64,000 bases of DNA from Callorhinus ursinus (Eukaryota; Chordata; Mammalia; Carnivora; Otariidae), in the NCBI RefSeq assembly GCF_003265705.1, contig NW_020312968.1, positions 1,592,538 through 1,656,537 on the forward strand. Reading direction: 5' to 3'. A program made the position numbers and the translations under genes. Positions 35,820 to 47,299 of this stretch are shown piece by piece. The first letter of the stretch is position 1; each line of letters starts with the position of its first letter. The notes under the pieces are model-generated. The model made no database searches. It worked only from the letters and a program-made list of their open reading frames with translations, and had not been told where the DNA came from.

Positions 35820-36030
35820 GGATCAACAAATTTGTCACTCTATGTCCTAATAGTTACTATTTGGGGCTTCACGGGCCATACGGTCTGTCAGAACCATTAA
35901 CTCTGCCGGTGCAGTGCGAATGCAGCCACAGTGAATTCCTCAACAAATGAACGTGGCTGTGGTTTCAATAACTATTGACAAAAACAGGCCACAGCAGGAT
36001 CTGACCCACGGGCCAGTTTGTCGACCCCTA
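35820..36030 (+). mobile_element. hAT-type MITE, copy 1
   Basis: Contains 'ggggcttcacgggccatacg', 'gtctgtcagaaccattaact', 'ctgccggtgcagtgcgaatg', 'aacgtggctgtggtttcaat', 'aaaaacaggccacagcagga' and 'gggccagtttgtcgacccct'. This is the widely spread mammalian non-autonomous hAT element with the 'gtaaagggccagatag...gggccatacggtctctgtc' theme. Family name not assigned. A second copy lies at 38385-38605. Confidence 0.75.
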
Positions 36031-36406
36031 GCCCAGACCGTGAACCCTGGGCACCTGTATTTTGTTTAAAGTAGAATAAAGTTTCCTATGCTTGTGAAGA
36101 TTCAGACCAGAGCAGAGTTTAATTATCTGAAACAATGACAGAACAACGCAAGACAGCAAATAGCAGGTCTAACGCTAGCGACCAGGGGCCTCGCTACCCA
36201 CTGAAGTCCAGACACTGGAACCTCACACTAGGTTGGGGCTACTGAAGGAGATTTACTTTGATCCTTCCAAGAGACACATTTCCAGTCCTCTTAATTAAGG
36301 CCATTCACAAATGGCTTAGAAAATGTTTGTGGAGTAAAGCAATTTGGGAAACCCGTGAAATGGAACACACAACCATTAGCCTCCGCCCCCACTCACTCCA
36401 ACACCA

Positions 36407-36435
36407 CCCCCCCCCCCCCCCCCCCCAAAAAAAAA
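36407..36435. repeat. C20 homopolymer followed by A run
   Basis: Twenty consecutive C at 36407-36426, then an A run. A G-run lies about 80 bases downstream (36509-36519), so the two could pair. Length is likely variable and prone to sequencing error. Confidence 0.95.
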
Positions 36436-36668
36436 CCGGGGAAGACAGCAGACGGCACAAAAAGTTTTTCAATGATTAATCTCCCTGTTTCACTTTGAAA
36501 CCAAAAGGGGGGGGGGGGAATGGAAGCATTCCTATTTCCCATTGAAAGTAATCACAGCTTTATATCCCTTGGTGTTTACATAAAGAGAGCTATTTATTTA
36601 GAATCATTGCTGATAAGAACACCACACGCTTATAACTTATTATATATTCCCTTCCCATTTTGTCTTTT

Positions 36669-36694
36669 TTGGGGGGGAGGGGGGAGGGGAGGGA
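36669..36694 (+). repeat. G-rich tract with G-quadruplex potential
   Basis: Several G runs of three to eight separated by single A bases, meeting the usual G3+ four-run pattern. Function unknown; probably simple sequence. Confidence 0.7.
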
Positions 36695-36764
36695 GAATTA
36701 TGTATATTTTATGATAACCCAAAATGACTTACACATAAAAAATACAGACTTTAAAGATAAAAAG

Positions 36765-37145
36765 GATTAGTCGCAGGTAATGCATTTTCCATGAGTGGCT
36801 ATAGGGCTCTTGGTTCCAAGGGGTACCCGGCTGCATACAAATGAATTGATAAAAGTCTGACGCTGTGGATGGGTAGCAAGGCTCATGCTTTGCTGGAGAT
36901 GATTCTTAAAGTTACAATAAATCAGACAGACAGTGTCGGCCTTTGAGGATAAACCTGTGATGGCTTGTTGTGCCTCTCTGAATCGCCTCAGAGGCCCGGG
37001 GACTAAAAAGTGCCTAGATGTCACATTAAATCTACCGGGAGGATGGAGCACTTCAAAGACGAACGCAATCAGATCTGATGGAAAATACATTTTCTGAAAG
37101 CTACTGACAAAGAAGTAATCTTTAATGTGGATGTTGAATAACAAT
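36765..37145. promoter_or_regulatory. Candidate conserved non-coding element
   Basis: Complex, repeat-free sequence with even composition between AT-rich flanks ('cagcacttcaaagacgaacg'-type TCF/nuclear-receptor-like motif near 37047, 'caatcagatctgatgg' near 37065, 'cattttccatgag' near 36783). A 125-codon frame spans it on the minus strand (36767-37144) without stops. It has no recognised domain, so I favour a non-coding conserved element or chance over a gene. Confidence 0.3.
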
Positions 37146-38384
37146 TGATATTGTGTTTCCTGACATTTTTCATTATTGCCGTCTTATACAGCCTACTTCA
37201 TGTATTAAAGCAATATTAACTGTTTGACAGGGACAAATCCTCCAACTATCACGTAAGCAATTGTTTCTGAATCGTCCTACCCCACTGCCTATAAAAACCT
37301 ATCCCAATAACTGCTTTTAAATAGGATGGTAGACACTTTCTCCTGACTAGCTAGACACTGTCTGAGCTTCAGCCTCATTCAGTGGAGTCTGGAGAATCTT
37401 AAAAATGGTTAGGTGGTTATGAGGTGTCATTTGATTATAAGGAAGGAGCAGGAGTGTTTTTTTGAAGGTGAGTTTTAATGAGAGCGGTCCATAAAAGTTA
37501 GTCCTTATTATTCCCCCATCTTCGGTACACATTTATCTCAAATAGATGAGCACAAAGCTCGGATCTGCCACAATTCCGGTTGCTCAGAGGGGGGAAATAA
37601 AGGAATGTACAGAAGATCTTTGTTATTTATGCAATGAAATAAAGCAATCTCTGGCTGTGCGAGAACCTATAAAATATACCAGAATTAAGTCCCCCAATAT
37701 GCTTCTGGAAAGAAATTCCAGCAGATCGGGGACACGCATGTCACTTTCAAAACCCAGGGTACTTTTGGAGGTTTGATGTCCTAGCCTTCAAATGTAAATA
37801 CATGCAGTTTCATTGTAGGTATTCGGAAAGCTTAAAACCTCTAGTTTTGCGATGACCTTGAGCTTCTTGAGAAATGGGGTTTGGGCAAGTTCTACAGAAG
37901 AGTTGGATTTTTTTTTTCATGACATTGGGCTAACTGCACCCCAGAGTAAAAGAAAACTAAAACCCTACAATTCAAAAAAACAAACAAAACCAAAAAACAA
38001 ACCCACCACAAAACCATGTCAACCTGTGTTGTAGACTCTCAACCGTTATCATTTGCAGCTAAGATACCTTGGGGATGTGATATATGTTCTTTATTTACAT
38101 TTCCCCCACATTCCCTGGAGTTTCAGCTTGCCCATGCCTTGACAATACTGTAGCTCACTTGTATTTTTATGGGGAAGCTTTACTGAAAGTCTGCTTCTCC
38201 ACTGGGAGCTGGTGGGCGAGGCTGCCTCCCTCCCCTTTAGGATACTTGAAATAAGGCAGGTGATGGTGGACAAAACGAACAAACCACTCCCCACAAATGG
38301 AAGATTAGAACACAATGCATTGCCCCTTGGGAGTTTTCCGTGACCTTAGGCAAGTTATTTATCCCTCTTTGCTCTCCAACAGGA
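37146..38384. other. Unassigned non-coding stretch
   Basis: Moderately AT-rich sequence with an A/C-rich simple tract near 37972-38005. No exon, RNA gene or clear repeat recognised. Confidence 0.35.
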
Positions 38385-38605
38385 GTCAAACATTTTCATA
38401 AAGGACCAGATAATAATTAGTTGGGGCTTTGTGGGCCACACAGCCTGTTACCAATACTCAATTTTGCCATCAGAGCACAAAAGCAGTCATTGACAATATA
38501 GCGTGAATGGTGTGGCTGAGTCTGAATAAGAACAATTTGGAAAAAAAAAAAAAAACAGGTGGTGAGCCAGATTTGGCCCACAGAGTTGGGCCAATCCCCA
38601 GTTCC
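38385..38605 (+). mobile_element. hAT-type MITE, copy 2
   Basis: Same family and same orientation as 35820-36030: 'cataaaggaccagataataa', 'ggggctttgtgggccacaca', 'tcaattttgccatcagagca', 'gcagtcattgacaatatagc', 'gaatggtgtggctgagtctg', 'gagccagatttggcccacag'. An internal A15 run near 38541 is a later expansion or the decayed 'ttacaaaaacagg' part. Confidence 0.75.
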
Positions 38606-40490
38606 GAATCTTTTCTATAAAATGGGTAGGAACATAAAATGAGATCTAATGTTCTTTATTGCTGAACAGATTCAATTAGTTCACAAAGGGGACAGTGCTC
38701 TACTCCCAGGAAAAGGCAGTAGGAATAAGTCCATATAACACAGTGATAAGTACCTTTTAGGAGTCGTTCGATGAGTACATTGATCTTAATAAAAGAAAAA
38801 GATTATCATTGCAGTAAGCCTATTAAGGCACTCGGTCAACTTTAAGATTTAGCCCAGCTATCGTCTATTCAAATCCTTACATTACATCGTTTCTCACACG
38901 GTCACAAGGAGTGGGAGCCTGGTAAAGTATATCTAAACTGTTTAAGAACAGAAACTTCTAGGTAGACCCAGAGTTGCCTTCAGACAAGGCTTTTTTCTGA
39001 ATGTTTGAGTAGCCCTTCTAATAATACAAATGTACGAAATAAGTATGCATTATGCTTTAGGACACGGTAAGAACTGGGAGGCTAGCGCTCCATACAATTA
39101 CAGTCAGAACCAGCAAAGATAAGCTGCAGTGACAAGTAACCAGAATTTCCCCATAGTTTAAAAAAACCACAAAGGTTATTTTTGTTCCATGTGACATTGA
39201 CATCTTGGGTCAGCAAGATGGCTGTTTGTTATTCAGGCCCAGCCTGACAGAAACACGGTCTGACATGAGCTTCCATCATCAAGAAGGCAAAGGAAAAGCA
39301 AGCATGCAGAACTTCACACAGGCTCTTAATTTCATTGACCAAAGCAAGTCACAAGACCAAGCCTGATGCAAATATGTCAAAGAAGGAGAAACCTTCCTGT
39401 TGATTATATTCTCACATGTGAGCAACACTGGTGTCTACCACAGGGACCAAAGGGTTTTCTTAGCGGCAAGAATGCAGGCCCAGACTTGTTTGCTTCTGAC
39501 ATGTAATTTGACTGAAAACTCCAGGTATCCAGCTGGAAAGAGCACAGAAGTCCTCAAAGAGGCTCACCATGAAGACAGGAAAGCCAGGATCAGACCCAAG
39601 CTCCACTCCAGGGCCAGAAGATTTGAGGAAAGGGCTGGTTCTGCCACAATGGTTCTCTAAACTCTGCCCCCATGGTTAAGTATCAGCCAAAGAAACCTGC
39701 AACCCTGAGGTCCCTGAGGCCTGACCCAGAACCTGGCCTGTACAGGCATCACGGACAAGACAGAGCTGTCCAGGTTGGACAGGAGTAACATTTCACAGAA
39801 GGAACAGAACATCAGAGACAAAGATCCTGGGACTGCTGGGGGCCCCAACAGATTCCCTGCACTTCACTCTCTCTACCTAGGGTATGGAGTCAGGACCCAC
39901 CCAACTGGACCAAGTCAACTCCTAGACCCATGCCTACAGGCAAACTCAACTCCAACCGATTTGGGGCAAGATGAAGCGACCTCACCAACGAGGCTGGAAT
40001 GCTGAGCACGATCCGACCTACATCTGAGGCTAGCGAAGGATCCCTCGGTTACACAAGGAAGAAGGTCTGTCCTTTGTTCACTGGTATCGTGGTGTGAGCT
40101 GGCCTGAGGAAGTTCCTCCCTTCCACTGAATTTGTGATACTGGCCTTCCATCGACCCGCAGTGAGGATTTAAAGAAATACATTCTCCAACTGGCTGGAAG
40201 GAGAGGGGTCTTGCCATTTAAGCACGAAATGCATAGAAGGCAGGCTTTGGGAAGCAGGAAGGAGAGATTGATCTTAAAAGCTTCAAAATGAGGCTACAAG
40301 TCTGTGTTTCAAGGGGTGGCTGGAGGGGGTCCTCTTCCAGCCTCTAAAAGCAGCACCTCCTAGCTGACCGCACCTCACTTAACAGATTCGGAGCAGACCG
40401 AAGTAAGAACTCCGTCCAAAGACCAGGCACACACCCTTCCTCCCGGCGACCCTGCTTTCCTTGCTTTCTCACCCCTCATCTGCTCTCCCG
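38606..40490. other. Unassigned non-coding stretch
   Basis: No young repeat, exon or RNA gene seen. Open frames at 39400-40217 overlap on both strands and have no domain. 39540-40010 is purine/AC-rich and may be an old repeat that I cannot name. Confidence 0.35.
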
Positions 40491-40499
40491 GGGGCAAGA

Positions 40500-40715
40500 G
40501 CCTCTAAGGTTTGAATACAACTTCTGCGCCACAAGCTATGTGGCTCTGGGCAAATCGCTTAACCTTCCTGCACCTTGGTATTCCCCCCTGTAAAAAAGAA
40601 GATAATGCCTACTTCAGAGGGCTGCTTTGAGGATTCAATAAATTAAGCCTAAGGCTTTCAGGGGGGTATCTAACATGTAGCAATTGTTCTAACGGCAGCC
40701 GACACTATCATTTGC
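40500..40715 (+). repeat. MIR SINE
   Basis: 'aggtttgaatacaacttctg', 'tatgtggctctgggcaaatc', 'gcttaaccttcctgcacctt', 'ggtattcccccctgtaaaaa', 'agataatgcctacttcagag' and 'ggattcaataaatta' follow almost the whole MIR in plus orientation. Confidence 0.85.
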
Positions 40716-40789
40716 ATCTACACATCCGTCCACTTTAGCAATTCTCACGCTACCCCCCCAGCCTTCCTGAGACCATGAAGACAATGAAA

Positions 40790-40965
40790 CTACTATTTAC
40801 TGACCAACTATCATATACCAGAAAATATATTTAACTTCCTGTATTTATGGACTTAATCTCATTTACAAGCAGGATTCTGTCCATCTTACGGACGAGAAAA
40901 CTGAGGCTCAGGTTAAGACACTTGTGCAAACCCACAGTTAAAAATGAGATTGAGCATTGACCTTG
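40790..40965 (-). repeat. Antisense MIR fragment
   Basis: 'cttaatctcatttacaagca', 'catcttacggacgagaaaac', 'tgaggctcaggttaagacac' and 'ttgtgcaaacccacag' match reverse-orientation MIR. Confidence 0.65.
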
Positions 40966-41106
40966 AGGGGCCGGTGTGCTTTCACTGGAGAGTGCTGGTT
41001 CTCCCCTTCCCCTTCTGAGCCAAACAAAGGAAGTGGTAGGGAGGCAAGGGAGGGAACGGAGCTCTCTTTGACTGATGAATCCTTCTATTAAAATAAAACA
41101 ATGGGG

Positions 41107-41298
41107 GGCGCCTGGGTGGCTCAGTCTTTAAGCGGCTGCCTTCGGCTCAGGTCATGATCCCAGGGTCCTGGGACGGAGTCCCACATTGGGCTCCCTGCTC
41201 AGCGGGAAGCCTGCTTCTCCCTCTCCCACTCCCCCCGCTTGTGTTCCCTCTCTCGCTGTCTCTAATAAATAAATAAAATCTTTAAAAATAAATAAATA
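41107..41298 (+). mobile_element. CAN-SINE, young type
   Basis: Head 'ggcgcctgggtggctcagtc', younger-type 'gctgccttcggctcaggtca', 'cccagggtcctgggacggag', CT-rich middle, and (AAAT)n tail. Exact 12-base duplication aaaacaatgggg at 41095-41106 and 41299-41310. Confidence 0.97.
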
Positions 41299-42110
41299 AA
41301 AACAATGGGGAGGAGGGGTGGCATGGGAGAGAAGGGACTACCAAACAGACTGTGGGATAGCAATGCCATCTGAAGCCATCTAAAAGGTAACCGTGTCTTA
41401 GCTTGTAATTCCACGAGGATCTGTAGCTCTGTTGTTTCACAGCCAGGAGGACACCAATATCCCTTGTGATCATCTGTCTCAAGTTCATCTCTGCCATCTC
41501 CACACTCCTGCTGCATGTTCCTGGAGACCCCCAAAGGACCTTCGGCCCCTTCCAAGACCTTCCTCCTCACTGGAGACGCGTCCCCATCTGGATTTAACAG
41601 ACCCGAGTTTCAAAACAAAGCAACCTGACCAACGGAAACCTCTTGAAACCATCCTCCCAAGGATGTGTGTGCCGGCAGTCTCACCAAGCCTCTCTGGCAG
41701 CCAGGACCTGTAAGTCAGGATGCCTGGATTCCAGTCCAGTCGCCAGCTCACTGGGGCAAGATCCCTTCCCCAACCCTGGAAGTTTCTGGAATCTCCTCCG
41801 TTTACCCATCAGACAGCCTGTAAGATGAAAAGAGGTGATCTCAAGGATTCCTCCAACTCTAAAAGCAAATTCTAAATCTATCCTCTTCCCTGAGATGTCC
41901 CAAAGCTACCCCTTTAAGTTCCAGAAAATTCCAGGTCGACTACAGTGTTGTCATTATCAAAACGTCCAGTGACCCTCACTTTTTTCATTTCAGTTAAATG
42001 GACCAACCCTAACAGAAGATAGTTAACCTTAAAGATCCAAATAAATTAAAATCGGGTAAATGCCACTGAGGTAAAGGGAAGATAGCAACCAACTTTCAAA
42101 TGCTTCACTT

Positions 42111-42302
42111 TTTTAAAAGATTTTTTAAAGAGACAGCACGTGTGCACATGTGCATGCACGGGGTGGTGGGGGGGGGAGGTAGAATCTCAAGCAGACTCCA
42201 TTCTAAGCATGGAACCTGACACAGGGCTCAATCTCACGACCCTGAGATCATGACCTGAGACTGATTTCAGATGCTCAATCAACTGAGCCACCCAGGCGCC
42301 CC
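42111..42302 (-). mobile_element. CAN-SINE with expanded GT/G-rich segment
   Basis: Reverse SINE: 'ttttaaaagattttttaaag', an unusual 'gtgtgcacatgtgcatgcac' segment and a G9 run in place of the normal GA block, then 'cctgagatcatgacctgaga' and head 'gagccacccaggcgcccc'. Target duplication not clear. Confidence 0.92.
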
Positions 42303-42679
42303 ACTTAACTTTTATATATAACACAAAGCAAAGCCCTTGTCCTGAGGGTACAATAAACCAAAAACCAAAATAAAAGGAGGGGAGACTTTGTGCCCCAACA
42401 GAAAGTGAGAAGTGGAAAATGCCTGCAAACCGCCAAGTGTATACAATCACCTGATGTGCGGGGTAATGGGAACAGCTATAGTGCTGGCAATGCTTGCTGC
42501 AGGCTTAGATTATCGTTCTTTGTAAGTTATGTAGGCGAGGAGAATGTTCTCGCTCTTAGCGAAAGAGAAGAGGGGAGACCACTCCAGGGCACCTACTCCT
42601 CACCAGGCCCCATGACAGGTGCTTGCGTACTTGAGCTCATGGAACCCTCACCCCAGTCTACGGGAAAATTACTTCTGCT

Positions 42680-43025
42680 GTAGACAGGATGTTTGTGTCC
42701 CCCAGCCCTCCTCCTCAGTTCCTATATGGAATCCTAACTCCCAAGGTGATGGGGTTTGGAGGTGGGACCTCTGAGAGGTGACATGAGGACATGAGGCTGG
42801 AGCACTCATAAATGCAGTTAGTGCCCCTTCCTTCACATGCCCTTCAGCATGGGAGAACACAGAAAAAAGGCCACCCATGAGCCAGGAAGCGGGCCCTCAC
42901 CAGACACCCCACCTGCTGGCAACTTGATCTTGGACTTCTAGCCTCCAGAACGGTGAGCAATAAATCGCTGGTTATGAGCCTCCTAGTCTCTGGTATTCTG
43001 ATATAGCAGCCTGAATGAACGAAGG
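42680..43025 (+). repeat. MaLR-type solo LTR (MLT1/MST-like)
   Basis: Shows the ordered LTR phrases 'acaggatgtttgtgtccccc', 'atatggaatcctaactccca', 'aaggtgatggggtttggagg', 'tgggacctctgagaggtgac', 'gccaggaagcgggccctcac', 'cagacaccccacctgctggc', 'aacttgatcttggacttcta', 'gcctccagaacggtgagcaa' and 'tctggtattctgatatagca'. It is a complete-looking solo LTR with no internal region. Confidence 0.85.
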
Positions 43026-44935
43026 TAAGCTCTGTCTTTAGTTTTCAGAGCAAGAAACTCAGATTTGTAAAGTTGCAATGACTCTAAAACCACTCAAAAC
43101 CAAGCAGAGGCAAATTTGAAATTCAAGTTTCCAATTCTAAATCCAACTGTATCAGGCCCTGTACCCAGCTATGATGTCCTGAAAAGCTAATGCAGGAGGA
43201 CAAAGAGCTCATATGCAGCAAAACAATTAGGAAACCATGTGGGTGTGCAGGAGACGTCAGTTATTCTTGCTGTGCAATATCCATTTACCACTCCTACAAC
43301 TGAATAGAAGCCATGCCCAGTGGGCCCCTGTCGGCCCTGCTGTCTCTACCTCCTGGCTCAAGGGGTAGAAAATCACAATCCTGCCTGGCCATCAGCACCT
43401 TGACTTCCACCAAACACAAGGCCAGCTTCAGGAACAGCTGGATCCACCCGTTGCAATGAAAGAGGTCTGCTCCATGGTGTTGGCTTCCATTCATACAGCT
43501 GTTCCCACACGCCAGCAAAGATGGCCACCAGCCCCTGTGAGCCTATACCCTACCAGCCTACCAACCACCAAGAGTTTTGTTTTGCTTAATTTTTTCTGCA
43601 ACACTCCAGTAAAAGTCCCAGGCTGATTCTTCTCCGTCCTGCTTTCGTCAAACATTCTCCTTAGAACCAACAGGGTTGGCCAGATAAAACACAGGATGCC
43701 TCCTTCAAGTTGAAATTCAGATTTTTTTTTTTTTTGCCCTTTTTCCCACAAATATTGGAGACGTACTTACACTAAAAAAAAGAAATCGTAATTGTTTAAG
43801 TTCACTATTTAACAGGGGTCCAGTTTTGTTTAACTCTGATACACCCAAGAACCGACCACTGTGGCCAAGAGAGGTGCAACAGAAGACTTCTGGCCACAGC
43901 TGGGTTGCATGCCCACCCCACAGCAGTGGAGGAGAGTGGGGTCAACCTCCTCTAAGCCCCGTTAACTGAGATATGGGTTGCTCCCCCAAAAGAGAATGAG
44001 GGCCTCTCCCAAGAGAGAGAGAATGGCTGTTTAGCAGCCAAGAACAACAGATGCACGCGAGAATCAAAGTGGGTGTCTCTAAGGAAGAGGAGCATATGCT
44101 TTTGGCGGGGGTGAGGGGCCTGTGGGCCTGCTAAGTGGGGGGAGAAAGCAAGCCTCAGCCGGCTCTTCCTCAACCTTCCAAGTCTGTGTTTTTACCCACA
44201 CACATTTGCCAGATTGCTCTAAAAAAGCAACAGCTGTGGAAACTGACAGTTTACAGTTGTGATAAATCGCATTAGTCAAGTATTTCAATTAAAGCCATAT
44301 CTAACGAAAAAAACAAGAAGTCATCTCTGAACAAATAAATTAGTAACCTCCATTCGTGGAGCCTTCAAGTCCAAGATTTTGGCACTTACCTACTCTCTTA
44401 TTTTGCTTTTCCCGCGGGGAGTGCCTCATACAGTGGTTTGGGTTGGGGAAGAGGCGCTTAATAGAGACACACGTTAAACCCAAAATCTGGAAGTAGGCCT
44501 TTAGATGGTAACATTCTTCCCTCAGGGGGTATTTCTTAACTCCAAACCTGGTTTCAGATTTCCCTGTCATTTCCCTTATTGTGTGTCAGGGAATAGGGCA
44601 TTTGAGAACCTCCCTGTGGGGTCCACCTGTCCAGCCCCATCAGCGGGGTGGCCAGGCCCCATGGGGCTGCGTTCTCTTTCCCAAGCCAATTCATCTACAT
44701 CTGTAACATTTTAAAAGGAATGCATAGATACGTCTTCTCCAACGGATTCTTTTTTCCAAAGTTTAGAAAGTCATTCGCCTGCACAAAATGAATGGCCTGG
44801 AGAAATCACCGAGCCTTGTTTCTCCCAGGGTCAGAACCCAGCACAATCCCCAGACTGCAGGGCCCTGGGGGGGGGGGGACTCCCACAGTGGACTTTAGGC
44901 CTTCAACCCCCACCCCCCTACCCTCCCCCCATCCT
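43026..44935. other. Non-coding stretch with antisense MIR remnant
   Basis: 43040-43155 resembles antisense MIR ('ttttcagagcaagaaactca'). 43290-43560 may be another old repeat, unassigned. G13 at 44867-44879 and a C-rich block at 44910-44931 are simple sequence. No gene seen. Confidence 0.4.
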
Positions 44936-44939
44936 CTCA

Positions 44940-45320
44940 AGGAAATCACGTCTTTTTCCAGATTCCTCACTTCAAGCTTGATTTTTAGCAGATCCTTTAC
45001 CCCACAAGTTAGTAATTCAGGACTAATTAGGTTATTGCTTTCATTTACAGTAGCAGTCGGGAATGGGGATATGAAAAGGCATTGCCCCTATTCTTAGTGG
45101 AAAAATAAATTACACCCATTGTTACTGAAGATCTTATTCCCCCACCCCCCACCCCCAATCAAGGAAATTAGCAGCTTGGTTCATTTTCCCAGCATTCACT
45201 CCTGAGCAGACGGCAGCGCCCTGGAATGTGGCTTGGAGCTGTGTGGTCAGTACAATTGTTTGGGGCTGTTTGTGCCAACAATGAGAGAAAACTGACTCCG
45301 AAAGACAGTGGCACTTGTCT
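44940..45320. promoter_or_regulatory. Candidate conserved non-coding element with SOX-type motifs
   Basis: Repeat-free except for a C-rich run at 45140-45156. Contains a palindromic SOX-dimer-like ACAATTGTT at 45252-45260 and AACAATG at 45277-45283, plus TAAT-rich 'caggactaattaggttattg' near 45018 and 'attcctcacttcaagcttga'. Motif clustering is visible. Conservation and enhancer activity are inferred. Confidence 0.35.
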
Positions 45321-46082
45321 TGCTCAGGCCAAGGAGTGTTGGCAAGCCACCGCCCGGCCGGGCTTCTGAGGAAGATGTACACCGCCATCTACTGGAGACT
45401 GGGGCTCACTGCAGGGCAATCCTTTCCCAGCTTTTGCTTCTGACCAGTAAGGACAAGCGATAATGCTGCTTTGGAGTTTACTAAAAATAGGAAGGACTCT
45501 TTGCATCTCCAGGAGCGAGGAAATGTTTGCCTCAGTGGCTGTAATGAAAATGCAACTCAATGCTTGCATTATGTTTCTCTTCCAGGTAGTTCTCTTCGGT
45601 CTGGATTTCCGAGTCCAAAAGGGGATTGTTACCGCTTCCACAATGGGTATGCCTGAATCTGGGTCCTTCTCTTGTGTCCCAAGTACCAAGGGCAGAGAGC
45701 ATCACCACCTTCGGACGACAGGTTCTTTCCTCTCTGCCCCTTCTCCATCACCCCTCATCTATCTCCCCCACAGCAAGCCCAGCTCCAAACGGAACAAGGT
45801 GAAGGCATTCAAAGAAGCTTGCTCACCACAGGTACTGCCACTGCAGAATGGAAGCCAGAACAACAATCGGACTTTTTCTGATCTTGGTGCGAAGGGCTGT
45901 TCCCACTCTCTGACCCCTGGCAACACACGAGTCTGTGCCTTCATCCTGCCCACTCTTTCTACCCTAAATATCGAAGTTGTTCCCCATTTTGCCCTGGGAA
46001 CCATGACCTTCTTGAGGTTTGTGTCCTGGAAGGAGAGGCAGGAGAGCACAAATAAATCCCAGTATGGAAAGCTTCGGGTTGG

Positions 46083-46240
46083 TGGTTCTCAACCAGGGGC
46101 AATTTTGCCCCCAGGAGGTATTTGGTAATGCCTCAGGACATCTCGGATTATCAGAACCCAGAGGCTGCTAAAAGTCCTACAATGCACAAGGCAGCCCCCC
46201 ATCAGAATTATCCAACCCAAAACGTCAATAGGGCTGAGGA
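46083..46240 (+). mobile_element. MER5A-like MITE (hAT-Charlie)
   Basis: 'ggtggttctcaaccaggggc', 'aattttgcccccaggaggta', 'tttggtaatgcctcaggaca', 'gaggctgctaaaagtcctac', 'aatgcacaaggcagcccccc' and 'ccaacccaaaacgtcaatag' match MER5A in order. It overlaps the 3' end of the longest open frame in the window (45463-46128), which argues against that frame being a gene. Confidence 0.88.
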
Positions 46241-46539
46241 AGCCCGGTTTAAGGTAACAAAGAGTGCCCTCGGTAATCGGGTTATGATAACACCAATTGA
46301 TTGTCTTCAAATGAGCCACACTGCAGAGACTGTGGATAATTCATCCTCTCCCAAATCAGTATTTACCACCTTTTTTCGTCCTTTAGACTCTTGCATTTTA
46401 AGTATTATTTAGCTGTCTTCCACCCCACCACCCCCCTCCACCGCAGCTGGATACAGAAAGGATTGGAATGGGGGAGGGGAAGGCGACAGAAAAGGAGGAT
46501 TAGAAGCATGACCTGTTTCTCCTGGAGAAGCTCGGCACA

Positions 46540-47000
46540 TTCCTCTCTCAGATGTGCTTTGTGACCGAGCAGGGTACAATTAAAAGCACAATAATTTGCT
46601 TGTTATTCAAGTCAGGCATTAGTCCGGGTAATGGCGTGCTTGGTGGAGAGATGGATTTCCTTGTTAGGAGCTAAGCACAGGATTAGCTGAATTCTCCATG
46701 GAGAAATCTTGATTTGTTCAAGGTCTTTCATGTTTTCTACAGAGAAGGGATTATGTCTTCTTAAAGAGGGGCCTTGCTTAAAAAGCTACAAAGTAGAAGA
46801 AAAGGATTTAGGGCAGAGGGGCCTGTGGTTAAGTAGCTGAGGGGTACAGGGAATTTTAGAGCAAAGGATTATTTAAAGCCATAAAGTTCAAAAAATAATT
46901 GGTTTAGCACTACTGGGTCAGTGCCGGTGAGCACGCTGTAAAGGCAATTAAGCATGAGCTAATATTCATTTTACTTCGGCTAATTATTGCATGGATCCAG
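46540..47000. promoter_or_regulatory. Candidate conserved non-coding element with homeodomain-type motifs
   Basis: Repeat-free with AT-rich complex text: 'caattaaaagcacaataatt' near 46577, 'ggcattagtccgggtaatgg' near 46615, 'aggcaattaagcatgagcta' near 46941 and 'ggctaattattgcatggatc' near 46978 (TAATTA at 46981-46986). The pattern resembles developmental enhancers. No proof without alignment. Confidence 0.35.
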
Positions 47001-47299
47001 GAGAGCGAGGGGAAAGAACATGCCCCCTCCCCGGCAATCAGGGAGTGGGTTGTTTTTGGTTTCTGCGCCTTAGCGGCAAGCTTAATTGTTGGGGTGCCCA
47101 GAATCCAGGCAGCACGAAGAATTTAGGAGGTAAAACACAGGAAAACTGTTCTCTCAAGGCAGATCAGTGCATGTTCTGCTATCCCAGGGACCAAGGAGAA
47201 GCCACTATTAATTTTAACTCCACGGAGATCATTAGCTAGAGAGGGCATAAAGTAAAAAAGAAAACAAAAACAAACAAACAAAAAAAACAGACTTCACCA

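Noticed and set aside
45463..46128. Longest unbroken open frame without N (221 codons, plus strand)
   Set aside because: No domain, low-complexity-free but non-conserved-looking translation, overlapping open frames in two other phases and on the minus strand, and its 3' end runs into a MER5A-like element.
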